Assembly: GCA_025057935.1 (NCBI GenBank)
Contig: JANWUW010000086.1
Coordinates: 1-42,500, forward strand
Length of the DNA stretch: 42,500 nucleotides
Reading direction: 5' to 3'
DNA from: Thermoflexales bacterium
GTDB lineage: Bacteria; Chloroflexota; Anaerolineae; J036; Brachytrichaceae
Part shown: positions 1 through 8,284 of the stretch, piece by piece
Numbering within the stretch: the first letter of the stretch is position 1
Layout of the letters: every line of letters begins with the position of its first letter
Translations under genes and position numbers: made by a program
The notes under the pieces: model-generated
Seen by the model: the letters and a program-made list of their open reading frames with translations, nothing else
The model's database searches: none
What the model was told of the DNA's origin: nothing

Positions 1-3000
1 TTCATCCTGAGCTCGCTGGCGCAGGGCGAGCTGCCGCTGTGGAACCCCTACCTCTTCGCTGGGGTGCCCTTCCTTGCCGCTGGGCAACATTCGGCGCTGT
101 ATCCGCTGAGCGTGCTGTATTACCTGCTGCCGCTGGAGAAGGCGTACGGTTGGTTCACAGTGATCCAGCTCGGCTTGGCGGGGGTGTTCATGTTTGTCTT
201 CATGCGCACGCTGGGCTTGCGCCCAGTCAGCAGCTTGTTCGCAGGCGTGGCTTGGCAGCTCAGCGGCTTCATGCTGGTCTCGGTGGTGTTCCCGATGATC
301 ATCGCGGCGGCGGCTTGGTTGCCGCTGATCTTGGCGATGGTCGAGCGCGTGGTGCAGCAGGCGCCGGGGTTGGGCAATCGTCCGTCCAGTTTGCCGTGGG
401 CGGCAATCGGCGCTCTAGCGATCGCAATGACGGCGCTCGCAGGGCACGTAGAGATGTTGATCTACACCGCGCTGGTCACTGCCTTCTACGCTGTGTGGCG
501 TATCAGCACAGTGATCGGCTTCCGCAATCTACGCGTGGATGGGCGCTTCTTGCTCACGCGCGTCGCGTGGTTAGCCGCGATGGGGATCTTCGGCGTGGCG
601 CTTGCTGCAGTGCAGCTCGTGCCGATGTATGAGCTGGTGACGCGCAACTTTCGCGGGGCAGGGCGATCTACGTTTGAGCAAGTGCTGAGCTACGGCTTCC
701 CGCTGCGCAACGTGTTGCTGTGGCTGATGCCCAACATCTTCGGCAACCCGGCGCATCACACATACTTTGACCTGTTCGCGCTCAGCGTGCGCCCAGTCGA
801 GGGACCGAGCGGCAACACGTGGTGGGGGGTCAAAGATCACGTTGAGGGTGGGGTGTACGTAGGGGTGATCACGTTGCTGCTGGCTGGGATGAGCGTTGCG
901 AATGCGGTGCGCAATGCGCTGCAGCGCACGCGCGCGGCAGGCAAGCGCGCGCTCTTCCCCGCTTGGTTCTTCATCGTCCTCGCTTTGATGTGTGTGCTGT
1001 TCATCTTTGGCACGCCTGCCTACGCTGTGCTCTACTACGGCTTGCCAGGCATTGACCAACTGCACTCGCCGTTCCGCTGGAAATTCCCGCTCACGTTGGC
1101 GCTTGCAGCGCTAGCGGCGCATGCGCTGGACGATCTACTGGTCGAGTCTAAAGCGCTCCGCGGTCGGCTTTCGGGGATGCGGCTGCCTGGAGCAGCGGCG
1201 CGCTTCTCGCCGATCACGCTCGCTGCGCCGTGGGTCGGTGTCGGCGTGGGCGTTGCGATCGTCCTCGCGGTGTTGGGCGCGCGGCTAGCGTGGTCGAGCG
1301 TGAAGCCAGTGTTCGCGGATTTGCTGAAGGATGCGCTCGTGCAGCGTGGGTTTCGCACGCCCGAGGCTTTCTTCAGCTACACAGCGATCAACCTGCTCGC
1401 GTTTGGCGCGGTGCTCATCGTGTCCAGCCTAGTCTGGCGCTTGCTCATCGCGCACCGCTGCAACACGCGCGAGGACGCGTCGCTGCTGGTGCGCCATGCG
1501 CCGCTGTTGAGCGTTGGGCTGCTCGCGCTGGATCTCAACCTCGGCTACGTGGGCTTTAACCCAGCAGTGGATCCAGCTCTGCTGCGCTACACGCCGCCCG
1601 CAATCGCGTTCCTGCAGCAAGACCGCGATCTTTGGCGCTTCACGGCGTACGAACCGGCTGGGAGTGCGGCGTTCAAGCCCATGAACATGAACATGGCGTG
1701 GTCGTTTGGCTTGCAGGACGCGCGCGGCTACGACTCAATTATCCCGCGCCAGTATGCCGACTACATGCGTGCTATCGAGCCGCAAGGCGACTTGCTCTAC
1801 AACCGCATCGGACCGATCCGCGACCCGCGCAGCTTGGATTCGCCGCTGCTCGATTTGCTGGGTGTGCGCTACGTCGTCGCTGAGGCGATCACGCCGATTG
1901 ACAACCCGGCCTACGAGAAAGTGTTTGACGATGGCGCGACGCTGATCTACCGCAACACACGCGCGCTGCCACGCGCGTTTACCCTCCCGCTCACTAGCAC
2001 AGTGCGTGCTGCGGACTTCGCCGCGGCTGCTCGCATGTTCGACCCGCGCCGACATGTGATCGTCGCGCCAGAGGACTGGCAAGGCGAAGCACCACAACGA
2101 CCTGCGACGCCACAAGCGGCAACAGTGACGGTATATCGCAACAACGAAGTTTGGGTGGATGTCTCCGTGCGGGGCGCGCAGTGGTTGGTGCTGGCGGACA
2201 GTTTCTTCCCCGGTTGGCGTGCGTTTGTGCGCCCGCGCGGCGGCTCAGCAGAAGAGGATCGCGAATTGCCCATCGTGCGCGTGAACGGCAACTTTCGCGG
2301 CGTGGTGCTCGACCCGAGCACGCTCCCTTGGAGGGCGGAGGCGCTCACTGTGCGCTTCCGCTACACACCTGATTCGTTCCGCATTGGCGCGTTCGTCTCC
2401 TTTCTTGCGGTAGTGGGGCTGGTGTTTGCGAGCGGTGTGTATGCGTGGCGCAACATGCCGCGCAGCGAGCGACGCGAGGTGGGCGTGCGGCGCGTGGCGC
2501 GCAACAGTGCCCTGCTCATGCTGTTCAACCTCGGCGCGCGGCTGATTGACTTCGCCTTCGCGCTCGTGATGCTGCGCGTGTTGGGGCCAGAGGGCGCGGG
2601 CAACTTCTACTTCGCCGTGGTGGTCGTTGGTTGGTTCGAGATCGTGATGAACTTTGGTCTCAACACTTATCTCACGCGCGAAGCCAGCCGCGACCGCGCA
2701 CATGCGTGGGCATACCTAGCGCGCACCAGCAAGCTACGCCTGATGATCGGCGCTGGCGTGGCGCCAGCGGTAGTGCTGCTGGTGCTGATCTGGCGTTCGC
2801 TCTTCAACCTTGCCCCTGAGGCGGAGACCGCCATCCTGCTGCTTGCGTTAGCGCAATTGCCGGCGAGCCTCTCCACTGGCTTGAGCGCGCTCTTCTTCGC
2901 CCACGAGCGCGCTGAGACGCCCGCCGCGCTCACCATTGTCACTGCGCTCATCAAAGCAAGTGTGGGTTTGGTGCTGCTGTTGCTTGGCTGGGGAGTGGTT

Positions 3001-3930
3001 GGCTTGGCGATCACCTCGCTGATCGCGAACGTCTTCACGCTGCTGCTGCTGTGGGCGCTCGCGCGGCGCTCGCTGCACGCCCCAGCCGCGCCAGATGCAG
3101 CGCAAGTGCCCATCTCCACGCGCGCTGTGGTCCGCGAGTCGTTCCCGCTCATGATCAACCATCTGCTCGCCACGCTGTTCTTCAAGGTGGACGTGCCGAT
3201 GTTGCAGGCGCTGCGCGGCGCGGCGGTGGTGGGCGTGTACTCGTCAGCTTACAAGTTCATTGATGCTTTCAACATCATCCCGGCGTTTTTCACGCAGTCG
3301 CTGTTCCCGGTGATGTCGCGCCTTGCAGCACAGGATGAGCGCGCGCTTTGGCGCAGCTACGTGTTGGCGGTGAAGGTGTTGGTGATGGCGGCGCTGCCGT
3401 TGGCGGTGGCGACGTCGTTCCTATGCGTGCCGATGGTTGGCGTGCTGGGCGGCGCGCAGTTCTTGCCCGATGGCGCCATCGCGCTCGCTGTGATGGCTTG
3501 GAGCATGCCGATTGGTTGGATCAACAGCGTCACCAACTACGCGCTGATTGCTGCGAATCAGCAGCGTGCCCTCACGCGCGCCTTTATCATTGGCTTGTTG
3601 TTCAATGTCGTCACCAACGCGCTCTTCATCCCGCTATTCTCTTACATCGCAGCAGCGGTGACAACGATCTTCAGCGAGATCGTTGAAGGTGCAGCGTTTT
3701 ACTACTACGTGCGGCGCTACATTGGCGCGGTGGATTGGGTGGAGGTGTTGGCGCGTCCATTCTTGGCGGCTGGCGCAATGGCGGCTGTGAGCGGTGCGTT
3801 TTATGCCCAAGGCTTAGTGGTGGTTGGGCTCGGGCTTGGGCTGCTGGTCTATCTCGGCTTGCTGTGGGGCTTGCGTGCCCTCAACGCTCAAGAACGCGCT
3901 ATCCTTAAGCCGCTGCTGCAGCGCGCGTGA
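1..3930 (+). CDS. YfhO-family membrane protein fused to polysaccharide flippase (5' partial)
   Basis: The reading frame is open from base 1, so the start lies outside the window; 1309 residues are visible. Visible residues 1 to about 815 look like the YfhO family of large GT-C-like membrane proteins. The family hallmark GELPLWNPYLFAG is at the very start, followed by many membrane segments, a soluble region (about 525-765) and a closing membrane helix. From about residue 830 to the end the protein is a second module of about 470 residues with 12 or more hydrophobic segments, typical of Wzx/MOP-type polysaccharide flippases (for example LRVLGPEGAGNFYF, then NFGLNTYLTREASR). No stop separates the two modules. 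In Firmicutes YfhO proteins transfer sugars from a polyprenyl-phosphate donor outside the membrane, so a fusion to a flippase suggests a combined flip-and-transfer machine; this is inference. The acidic GT-C residues expected near the N-terminus are outside the window. Confidence 0.85.
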   Translation, partial: FILSSLAQGELPLWNPYLFAGVPFLAAGQHSALYPLSVLYYLLPLEKAYGWFTVIQLGLAGVFMFVFMRTLGLRPVSSLFAGVAWQLSGFMLVSVVFPMIIAAAAWLPLILAMVERVVQQAPGLGNRPSSLPWAAIGALAIAMTALAGHVEMLIYTALVTAFYAVWRISTVIGFRNLRVDGRFLLTRVAWLAAMGIFGVALAAVQLVPMYELVTRNFRGAGRSTFEQVLSYGFPLRNVLLWLMPNIFGNPAHHTYFDLFALSVRPVEGPSGNTWWGVKDHVEGGVYVGVITLLLAGMSVANAVRNALQRTRAAGKRALFPAWFFIVLALMCVLFIFGTPAYAVLYYGLPGIDQLHSPFRWKFPLTLALAALAAHALDDLLVESKALRGRLSGMRLPGAAARFSPITLAAPWVGVGVGVAIVLAVLGARLAWSSVKPVFADLLKDALVQRGFRTPEAFFSYTAINLLAFGAVLIVSSLVWRLLIAHRCNTREDASLLVRHAPLLSVGLLALDLNLGYVGFNPAVDPALLRYTPPAIAFLQQDRDLWRFTAYEPAGSAAFKPMNMNMAWSFGLQDARGYDSIIPRQYADYMRAIEPQGDLLYNRIGPIRDPRSLDSPLLDLLGVRYVVAEAITPIDNPAYEKVFDDGATLIYRNTRALPRAFTLPLTSTVRAADFAAAARMFDPRRHVIVAPEDWQGEAPQRPATPQAATVTVYRNNEVWVDVSVRGAQWLVLADSFFPGWRAFVRPRGGSAEEDRELPIVRVNGNFRGVVLDPSTLPWRAEALTVRFRYTPDSFRIGAFVSFLAVVGLVFASGVYAWRNMPRSERREVGVRRVARNSALLMLFNLGARLIDFAFALVMLRVLGPEGAGNFYFAVVVVGWFEIVMNFGLNTYLTREASRDRAHAWAYLARTSKLRLMIGAGVAPAVVLLVLIWRSLFNLAPEAETAILLLALAQLPASLSTGLSALFFAHERAETPAALTIVTALIKASVGLVLLLLGWGVVGLAITSLIANVFTLLLLWALARRSLHAPAAPDAAQVPISTRAVVRESFPLMINHLLATLFFKVDVPMLQALRGAAVVGVYSSAYKFIDAFNIIPAFFTQSLFPVMSRLAAQDERALWRSYVLAVKVLVMAALPLAVATSFLCVPMVGVLGGAQFLPDGAIALAVMAWSMPIGWINSVTNYALIAANQQRALTRAFIIGLLFNVVTNALFIPLFSYIAAAVTTIFSEIVEGAAFYYYVRRYIGAVDWVEVLARPFLAAGAMAAVSGAFYAQGLVVVGLGLGLLVYLGLLWGLRALNAQERAILKPLLQRA

Positions 3931-4430
3931 GCGCCTAGGCAGGGCCTGCTGTGCACTGGACACCCTGCCCACGCGAACATGGCTAGCCTAGCACGCTGGC
4001 GTCGGGGAATGGCTAGTCAGGTGTGTCGGTCGCGGCGCAGAAGAGCAGGGATGAGGTGTTCCTCACTGTCACACCCTACTCAGGCGGACGCCTAGGGATG
4101 CGCTCTGGATTCCCACCCTCGCCGTGATGACGTGTTCCTGACTGTTGACGTCTCAGCAGCAGAGCAAACGGTGTGTCCACTGGGAACTAAGCGCTCTGCG
4201 AACGACGCGCAGGCGATCATCCCCGCGCGAGCGAGAGCCCCGGCGCTGATCGCGTGCTTACGCAGGCGGTGGGACGCAATACATGGGCAAATGCGGTGCA
4301 AGAGGTCTGCGGGTAGGCGTCCAGGAGTTGCGCTCAAGATTACCCGTGCAGGTCGGCGAAGTCGCTTGCCAACAGCACTTAGAAAAGTTACAATGCAGGA
4401 TACCAAACTCTGACTGGGGAGAAGCGTGCA
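3931..4430. other. 500-bp intergenic region, no gene recognised
   Basis: No convincing coding region. A 7-bp inverted repeat (GGCAGGG 3938-3944, CCCTGCC 3963-3969) lies just after the preceding stop but has no T tract, so it is at best a weak termination signal. An imperfect direct repeat sits at 4050-4071 and 4126-4148. A clear promoter for the next gene is at 4366-4394. Short ORFs here overlap in several frames and lack ribosome binding sites or family features. Confidence 0.5.
4366..4394 (+). promoter_or_regulatory. Sigma70-type promoter upstream of SH3 lipoprotein
   Basis: TTGCCA (4366-4371) and TACAAT (4389-4394) are separated by exactly 17 bases. They lie 36 bases before the GTG start at 4431, leaving room for the GGGGAG ribosome binding site at about 4416-4421. 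Confidence 0.6.
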
Positions 4431-5780
4431 GTGAAGAAGCAGCAGAAATGGCTAGGTGGGTTGGCGAAGCAGCTCTTCGGATTGCTCGTGGTGTTAGCAA
4501 GCGGTTGCATCCCTGTCATGCGCACACCCCAACCGCTGCTGCTCTACGTGATTGAGCCTGTGGCAGGAGCTTCTGTCCGTGTAGGGGATTCGGTCCGCGT
4601 TCGTGGGTTCTGGTCAGGCGAGGAAGTGAAGGCGGTGTTGCTGCGGGTGAACGGCAAGGTGCAAACAGCCGCCCAGCTCGAAGCGCCGCTGCTCACGGTG
4701 GAGTGGACGCCCACCCAGGCAGGCACTCAGGTGCTTTTCCTTGAGGCACTTGACGCTAGTGGGCGCGTCATTGCGCGCTCGGATGTGCTAGTCTTGCAGG
4801 CTGTAGCCGTCCCCTCGGCTTCACCACCGACACCTACGCTCTCTGCGCCTGCTGAGGCGTCTCCTCAATCCACTGCGCAAGTGATGATAGGGATGCCAAC
4901 GGAGACGCCCGCGCCTGCTCCTACCGACATCCCGATGGCTTCACCCACGCCTACTGGTGCAGTGAGCACGAGTGAAGTAGTGCTGATCTCGCTTATCACC
5001 CCCTCGCCATCTCCAACCCCAATGCCCACATCGGCGGCTGCACTCTTGAAAGCGACACCTGCGCTCGATGAGCGCGTGCCTCAACTTGTGGTCACCTACA
5101 CCTTCGCCAATCTGCGTGCTGGACCAGGGACGTTCTACCCCAAGCTGGGTCAGCTCAACCAAGGGGATGTCGCTACGGTCACGGGTCGCACAGCCGATTC
5201 TCAGTGGTGGCGCATCCTTCACGGTGGAACCGAAGCCTGGGTTTTTGGGGCGCTGGTTGCGCCGAACCAAGCGGCCGCGAGCGTGGCGGTAGTGAAGCCT
5301 GCAGCGGTACCCACGCCGCCTCCACTGCCGTCCGTGAGCGAGATGCCGCACGCTTCTCCCGCGCCTGCCACCCCTACTCCCGAGATGTCCCCTACGCCGA
5401 CGCCAACTCCGAGATGGGTGTGCACGCCCGAAAGCCCCCAGTGGGCAGCTCGGCTGAATCCAACGTCGCCTCAATGGACTTTCTGTGTGGCGCACCCTCT
5501 GGAATTCATGCCGAGCGGGCACCCTGATGAGATGGCGCTCATTTGGCATGTGTACGGCGACATTAGACAGGTTGAATTGCTGGTGGAGTCCGCCGAGCTT
5601 GGGTGTGGAGTTGGACCCACAAGCGAGCAGAAGCGCTGGATAGTCCCCAATGCCATGGCAGGTTTCGTGCTTAACCGTGCCACTTTTGCGCCTGGCGGCT
5701 ACAAGATCTCTCTTGCAATCACTCTCCAAGATGGTCGTACTGAGCGCTTTGGCGCGCTGAACTTCTGCGGCACGCGCTAG
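4431..5780 (+). CDS. Lipoprotein with Ig-like N-terminal region and bacterial SH3 domain
   Basis: 449 residues from a GTG start, with GGGGAG about 9 bases upstream. The N-terminus is a lipoprotein signal: basic KKQQKW, hydrophobic LFGLLVVLAS, then the lipid-attachment Cys at residue 26 (ASGC). Residues about 34-125 resemble an Ig-like or filamin-like fold, and about 219-280 form a bacterial SH3 domain (NLRAGPGTFYPKLGQL, then AEAWVF-like sequence GTEAWVFGAL). Long Pro/Thr/Ser/Ala-rich linkers (about 128-205 and 287-335) separate the domains. The last 115 residues form a compact region with several Cys (CTPESPQW, FCVAHP, ELGCGVG, NFCGTR) that I do not recognise. SH3 modules of this type commonly bind cell-wall peptides, so a surface-anchored wall-binding or sensing role is inferred. 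It has its own promoter and no operon partner. Confidence 0.8.
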   Translation: MKKQQKWLGGLAKQLFGLLVVLASGCIPVMRTPQPLLLYVIEPVAGASVRVGDSVRVRGFWSGEEVKAVLLRVNGKVQTAAQLEAPLLTVEWTPTQAGTQVLFLEALDASGRVIARSDVLVLQAVAVPSASPPTPTLSAPAEASPQSTAQVMIGMPTETPAPAPTDIPMASPTPTGAVSTSEVVLISLITPSPSPTPMPTSAAALLKATPALDERVPQLVVTYTFANLRAGPGTFYPKLGQLNQGDVATVTGRTADSQWWRILHGGTEAWVFGALVAPNQAAASVAVVKPAAVPTPPPLPSVSEMPHASPAPATPTPEMSPTPTPTPRWVCTPESPQWAARLNPTSPQWTFCVAHPLEFMPSGHPDEMALIWHVYGDIRQVELLVESAELGCGVGPTSEQKRWIVPNAMAGFVLNRATFAPGGYKISLAITLQDGRTERFGALNFCGTR

Positions 5781-5800
5781 CCCTCATCTGCGAAAAGGAT

Positions 5801-5828
5801 TTGACAAATCTGCGAACTGCACTATATT
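5801..5828 (+). promoter_or_regulatory. Promoter of the peptide ABC transporter operon
   Basis: A perfect TTGACA (5801-5806) is followed after 16 bases by TATATT (5823-5828). The first gene starts at 6006, giving a leader of about 170 bases. A second -10-like TACAAT at 5858-5863 lacks a -35 partner. The leader contains AAAGGAGGTGAG (5896-5907) that is not followed by a credible gene. Confidence 0.6.
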
Positions 5829-6005
5829 TGCAAACCGATTTACGTGCTCGATCGGACTACAATGTTCGATGGCGCGTCAATCAAGGTCGAACCAAAAGGA
5901 GGTGAGCGCCTCAAGCGCTTGGACGAACGAGTTGCACACCGTACTAGGTGAGTTTCCCATACAGCTCACATACCCTAAGAAGCCAACTCTGTTAGGAGAC
6001 CCGAT

Positions 6006-6932
6006 ATGGAGAGGTTTACCATGATGCGAACAACCAAGCTGGTTTCGATTCTCACAGGCAGTTTGTTCGTCTTGGCAGCCTGTGGTCCGCAAGCGACCCC
6101 AGCGCCAACCCAGCCCCCGCAACCGACGGCGCCGATGGGCGCGATCCAAGTCACCGAAGCCACTCCGATGCCCGCACCAACGCTGGCTCCCGAGACCAAG
6201 TTCAAGGAGGCACCTGAGCTGGCGAAGCTGGTCGCAGAGGGCAAGCTGCCACCCGTTGACCAGCGTCTGCCCGAGCAGCCTGTAGTGACGCCAGTGCGTG
6301 AGGCAATCGGCAAGTATGGCGGCACGCTGCGCACCGCAAGTTGGTGGCCCGAGGTGGGCAACGTGCTGCTCTACATCTCCGAGCCGCCCATCAAGTGGAA
6401 AGCTGACCTCACTGGCTACGAGCCTGGCCTGGCGGAAAGCTACGAGTGGTCGGAGGACGGCAAGACCTTCACTCTGCGCTTGCGCAAAGGTTTGAAGTGG
6501 TCCGACGGTCAGCCCTACACCACCGCCGACTGGAAGTTCTGGTGGGAAGACATGGTGAAGGATGAAAACTACAAGGGCTCGGTCAGCCGCCCAGCGTGGC
6601 TGCGCAAGTCGGACGGCTCGCTCATTGATATGGAATTTCCCGACGACTACACCGTCGTGTGGAAGTCGGATCGCCCGATGTGGGTGGACCCGTTCTACAT
6701 GGCGCAGGGCTACTGGGAGTTCGCCAACCCGATGATGAAGCCGGCGCACTACCTCAAGAAGTTCCACCCCAAGTACAACCCGAGCGCGACCTACGACGAT
6801 CTGCAGAAGGCAGACCGCTGGATGCAGAACCCTGAGTTCCCGTGCCTGTTCGCGTGGTGCTTGGGCGAGCTTTCCGCGGACGGCAAGCGCTACGTCTTCA
6901 AGCGCAATCCTTTACTACTGGCGCGTGGATGA
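6006..6932 (+). CDS. ABC transporter substrate-binding lipoprotein, family 5, N-terminal part (frameshifted)
   Basis: This is the N-terminal 308 residues of a solute-binding protein of the peptide/nickel family 5 (DppA/OppA type). A lipoprotein signal ends in LAAC with the lipid-attachment Cys at residue 26, followed by a Pro/Thr-rich tether. The start at ATG 6006 is favoured by TAGGAG at 5993-5998; ATG 6021 is an alternative. The family region begins at about residue 95 (GKYGGTLRTASWWPEVGN). At 6909-6915 the expected family motif N-P-Y-Y-W is disrupted: AAT CCT is followed by one extra T before TAC TAC TGG. The frame then ends at 6932 after the aberrant tail LLLARG. Removing one T joins this fragment to the one from 6925 and gives a 699-residue protein, a normal length. 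The operon downstream is intact, so this is either a recent mutation or an assembly error. Confidence 0.85.
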   Translation: MERFTMMRTTKLVSILTGSLFVLAACGPQATPAPTQPPQPTAPMGAIQVTEATPMPAPTLAPETKFKEAPELAKLVAEGKLPPVDQRLPEQPVVTPVREAIGKYGGTLRTASWWPEVGNVLLYISEPPIKWKADLTGYEPGLAESYEWSEDGKTFTLRLRKGLKWSDGQPYTTADWKFWWEDMVKDENYKGSVSRPAWLRKSDGSLIDMEFPDDYTVVWKSDRPMWVDPFYMAQGYWEFANPMMKPAHYLKKFHPKYNPSATYDDLQKADRWMQNPEFPCLFAWCLGELSADGKRYVFKRNPLLLARG

Positions 6933-8106
6933 GCAAGGTCAGCAGTTGCCTTACATCGATGCCATTGAGGTAGAGATCGTCGAGGACGAGCAGGTGCGCA
7001 TCTTGAACTGCCAGCAGGGTCGCTACGACACAGCGTTCCGCATCTGCGGCGGCCCGAACGAGATCCCGCTTCTCCGCGAGCGTGCTGAGGCAGTAGGGTA
7101 TCGCTTCTTGGAGAACTACCTGAACGGCGCTGGTGCCTGGCCCGGCTACATGGTGAACCAGGACTACGTTGAAGGCGGCAAAAACTACGAGGACGACACT
7201 CCGGAGCGCGCTGCCGAGATCCGCGCCTTGCTGCGCGACAAGCGCTTCCGCCAGGCGCTCTCACACGGCCTTGACCGCGAGCGCATGGTTGAAGTGACCT
7301 GGGGCGGCATCGGTGAGCCGAAGGGCTTCACTATCAGCCCGCAGTCGTGGCACTTCGCCAGCCCTGAGGGGCAAGAGGTTTACAAGCGCTGGGCAAGCGC
7401 TTACACTGAGTTCGACGTGGAAAAGGCGAACAAGCTCCTCGACGAGATCGGCATGAAGAAAGGCGCGGACGGCTTCCGCACACTACCCAGCGGTGCGCCC
7501 TTCGAGCTGGTCATTGATGTGACCGACTGGGGCGGCAGCCTGAAGGCACAAGTGGACGCTGCAGCCGAAGCCAAGGCGCAGTGGGAGCAAAACCTCGGCA
7601 TCAAAGTTCGCGTGAACAACCTGCAGGGGCAACCCGAGGTTGACATTCGCGCCAGCGAGGGGCGCTACATGGTGCGCGCTGTGCATGTCGCCGAGGTGGA
7701 CATCTGGACCTACCCAGACTGGGTGTTCCCGATCGTCAACCGCTATTACTTCCCGCTGCAAGGGCGCTGGTACGCCAGCGGCAAAGACAAGTGCAAGCCC
7801 GTCGAGGGTCAGCCATACTCGTGCGGTCTTAAGCCCGAGCCGAATAGCCCGGCTGCGAAGCTGCAAGCGCTGTACGAGAAGGGCTTGAACACCCGCAGCA
7901 TCGAGGATCGCCACAAGGTGGTGTGGGAGGCGATCCAGGTGCACATTGACGAAGGTCCCTTCGTCATCGGCGTCTCTGGCGATCAGCCCATGCCGATTGT
8001 GGTGAAGAAGTACATGCGCAACGTGCTCGACTACGGCGTGGTCGGGCCGTGGGCGCCCGCGACGCCCGGCAACCAGATCCCAGCGACGTGGTGGATGGAT
8101 CGTTAA
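6925..8106 (+). CDS. ABC transporter substrate-binding protein, C-terminal part (frameshifted)
   Basis: This is the C-terminal 393 residues of the family 5 binding protein begun at 6006. The GTG at 6925 is only the first start-like codon in the frame. The true frame continues upstream through TAC TAC TGG CGC (YYWR) to the break at 6912, so there is no real start and no ribosome binding site here. Typical family features follow: QLPYIDAIEVEIVEDEQ, RFRQALSHGLDRERM, which is the usual recruited hinge segment, and a C-terminal region with GVSGDQPMPIVVKKYMRN. The binding protein would capture a peptide or similar solute outside the membrane and deliver it to the permeases encoded at 8285 and 9297. 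Without frame repair, the lipid anchor and half the fold are lost. Confidence 0.85.
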   Translation: MDEQGQQLPYIDAIEVEIVEDEQVRILNCQQGRYDTAFRICGGPNEIPLLRERAEAVGYRFLENYLNGAGAWPGYMVNQDYVEGGKNYEDDTPERAAEIRALLRDKRFRQALSHGLDRERMVEVTWGGIGEPKGFTISPQSWHFASPEGQEVYKRWASAYTEFDVEKANKLLDEIGMKKGADGFRTLPSGAPFELVIDVTDWGGSLKAQVDAAAEAKAQWEQNLGIKVRVNNLQGQPEVDIRASEGRYMVRAVHVAEVDIWTYPDWVFPIVNRYYFPLQGRWYASGKDKCKPVEGQPYSCGLKPEPNSPAAKLQALYEKGLNTRSIEDRHKVVWEAIQVHIDEGPFVIGVSGDQPMPIVVKKYMRNVLDYGVVGPWAPATPGNQIPATWWMDR

Positions 8107-8163
8107 TGCGCGAGGGTGGCGCTCACGCGCGTGCGTTGAGTTGCGGCTATCGCTAAGCGGTGC

Positions 8164-8199
8164 ACATGGCGGGCGGAGGGTAAGCTTCGCCCGCCATGT
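8164..8199 (+). terminator. Hairpin between binding-protein and permease genes
   Basis: A perfect 12-bp inverted repeat, ACATGGCGGGCG (8164-8175) and CGCCCGCCATGT (8188-8199), extends inward by three further pairs including one G-U. It is followed by TTTATCAT, a poor T tract. Such hairpins after the binding-protein gene usually act as partial terminators or 3'-end stabilisers that keep binding-protein mRNA above permease mRNA. Confidence 0.6.
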
Positions 8200-8284
8200 T
8201 TATCATGGGCTGCGATGCACTTCTGAAGCGTTGTGATTTACTTAGTATCACCCTGAAAATCCAATTCGGAGCGAAGAGACGCCT

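Noticed and set aside
5903-6023. Short GTG-started leader ORF after AAAGGAGGTGAG
   Set aside because: The GTG overlaps the ribosome site itself and the peptide runs into the real gene in another frame; no regulatory codon run seen.
5877-6767. 296-codon open frame antisense to the binding-protein gene
   Set aside because: Overlaps a clear lipoprotein gene; the product is His/Arg/Leu-rich with no recognisable domain.
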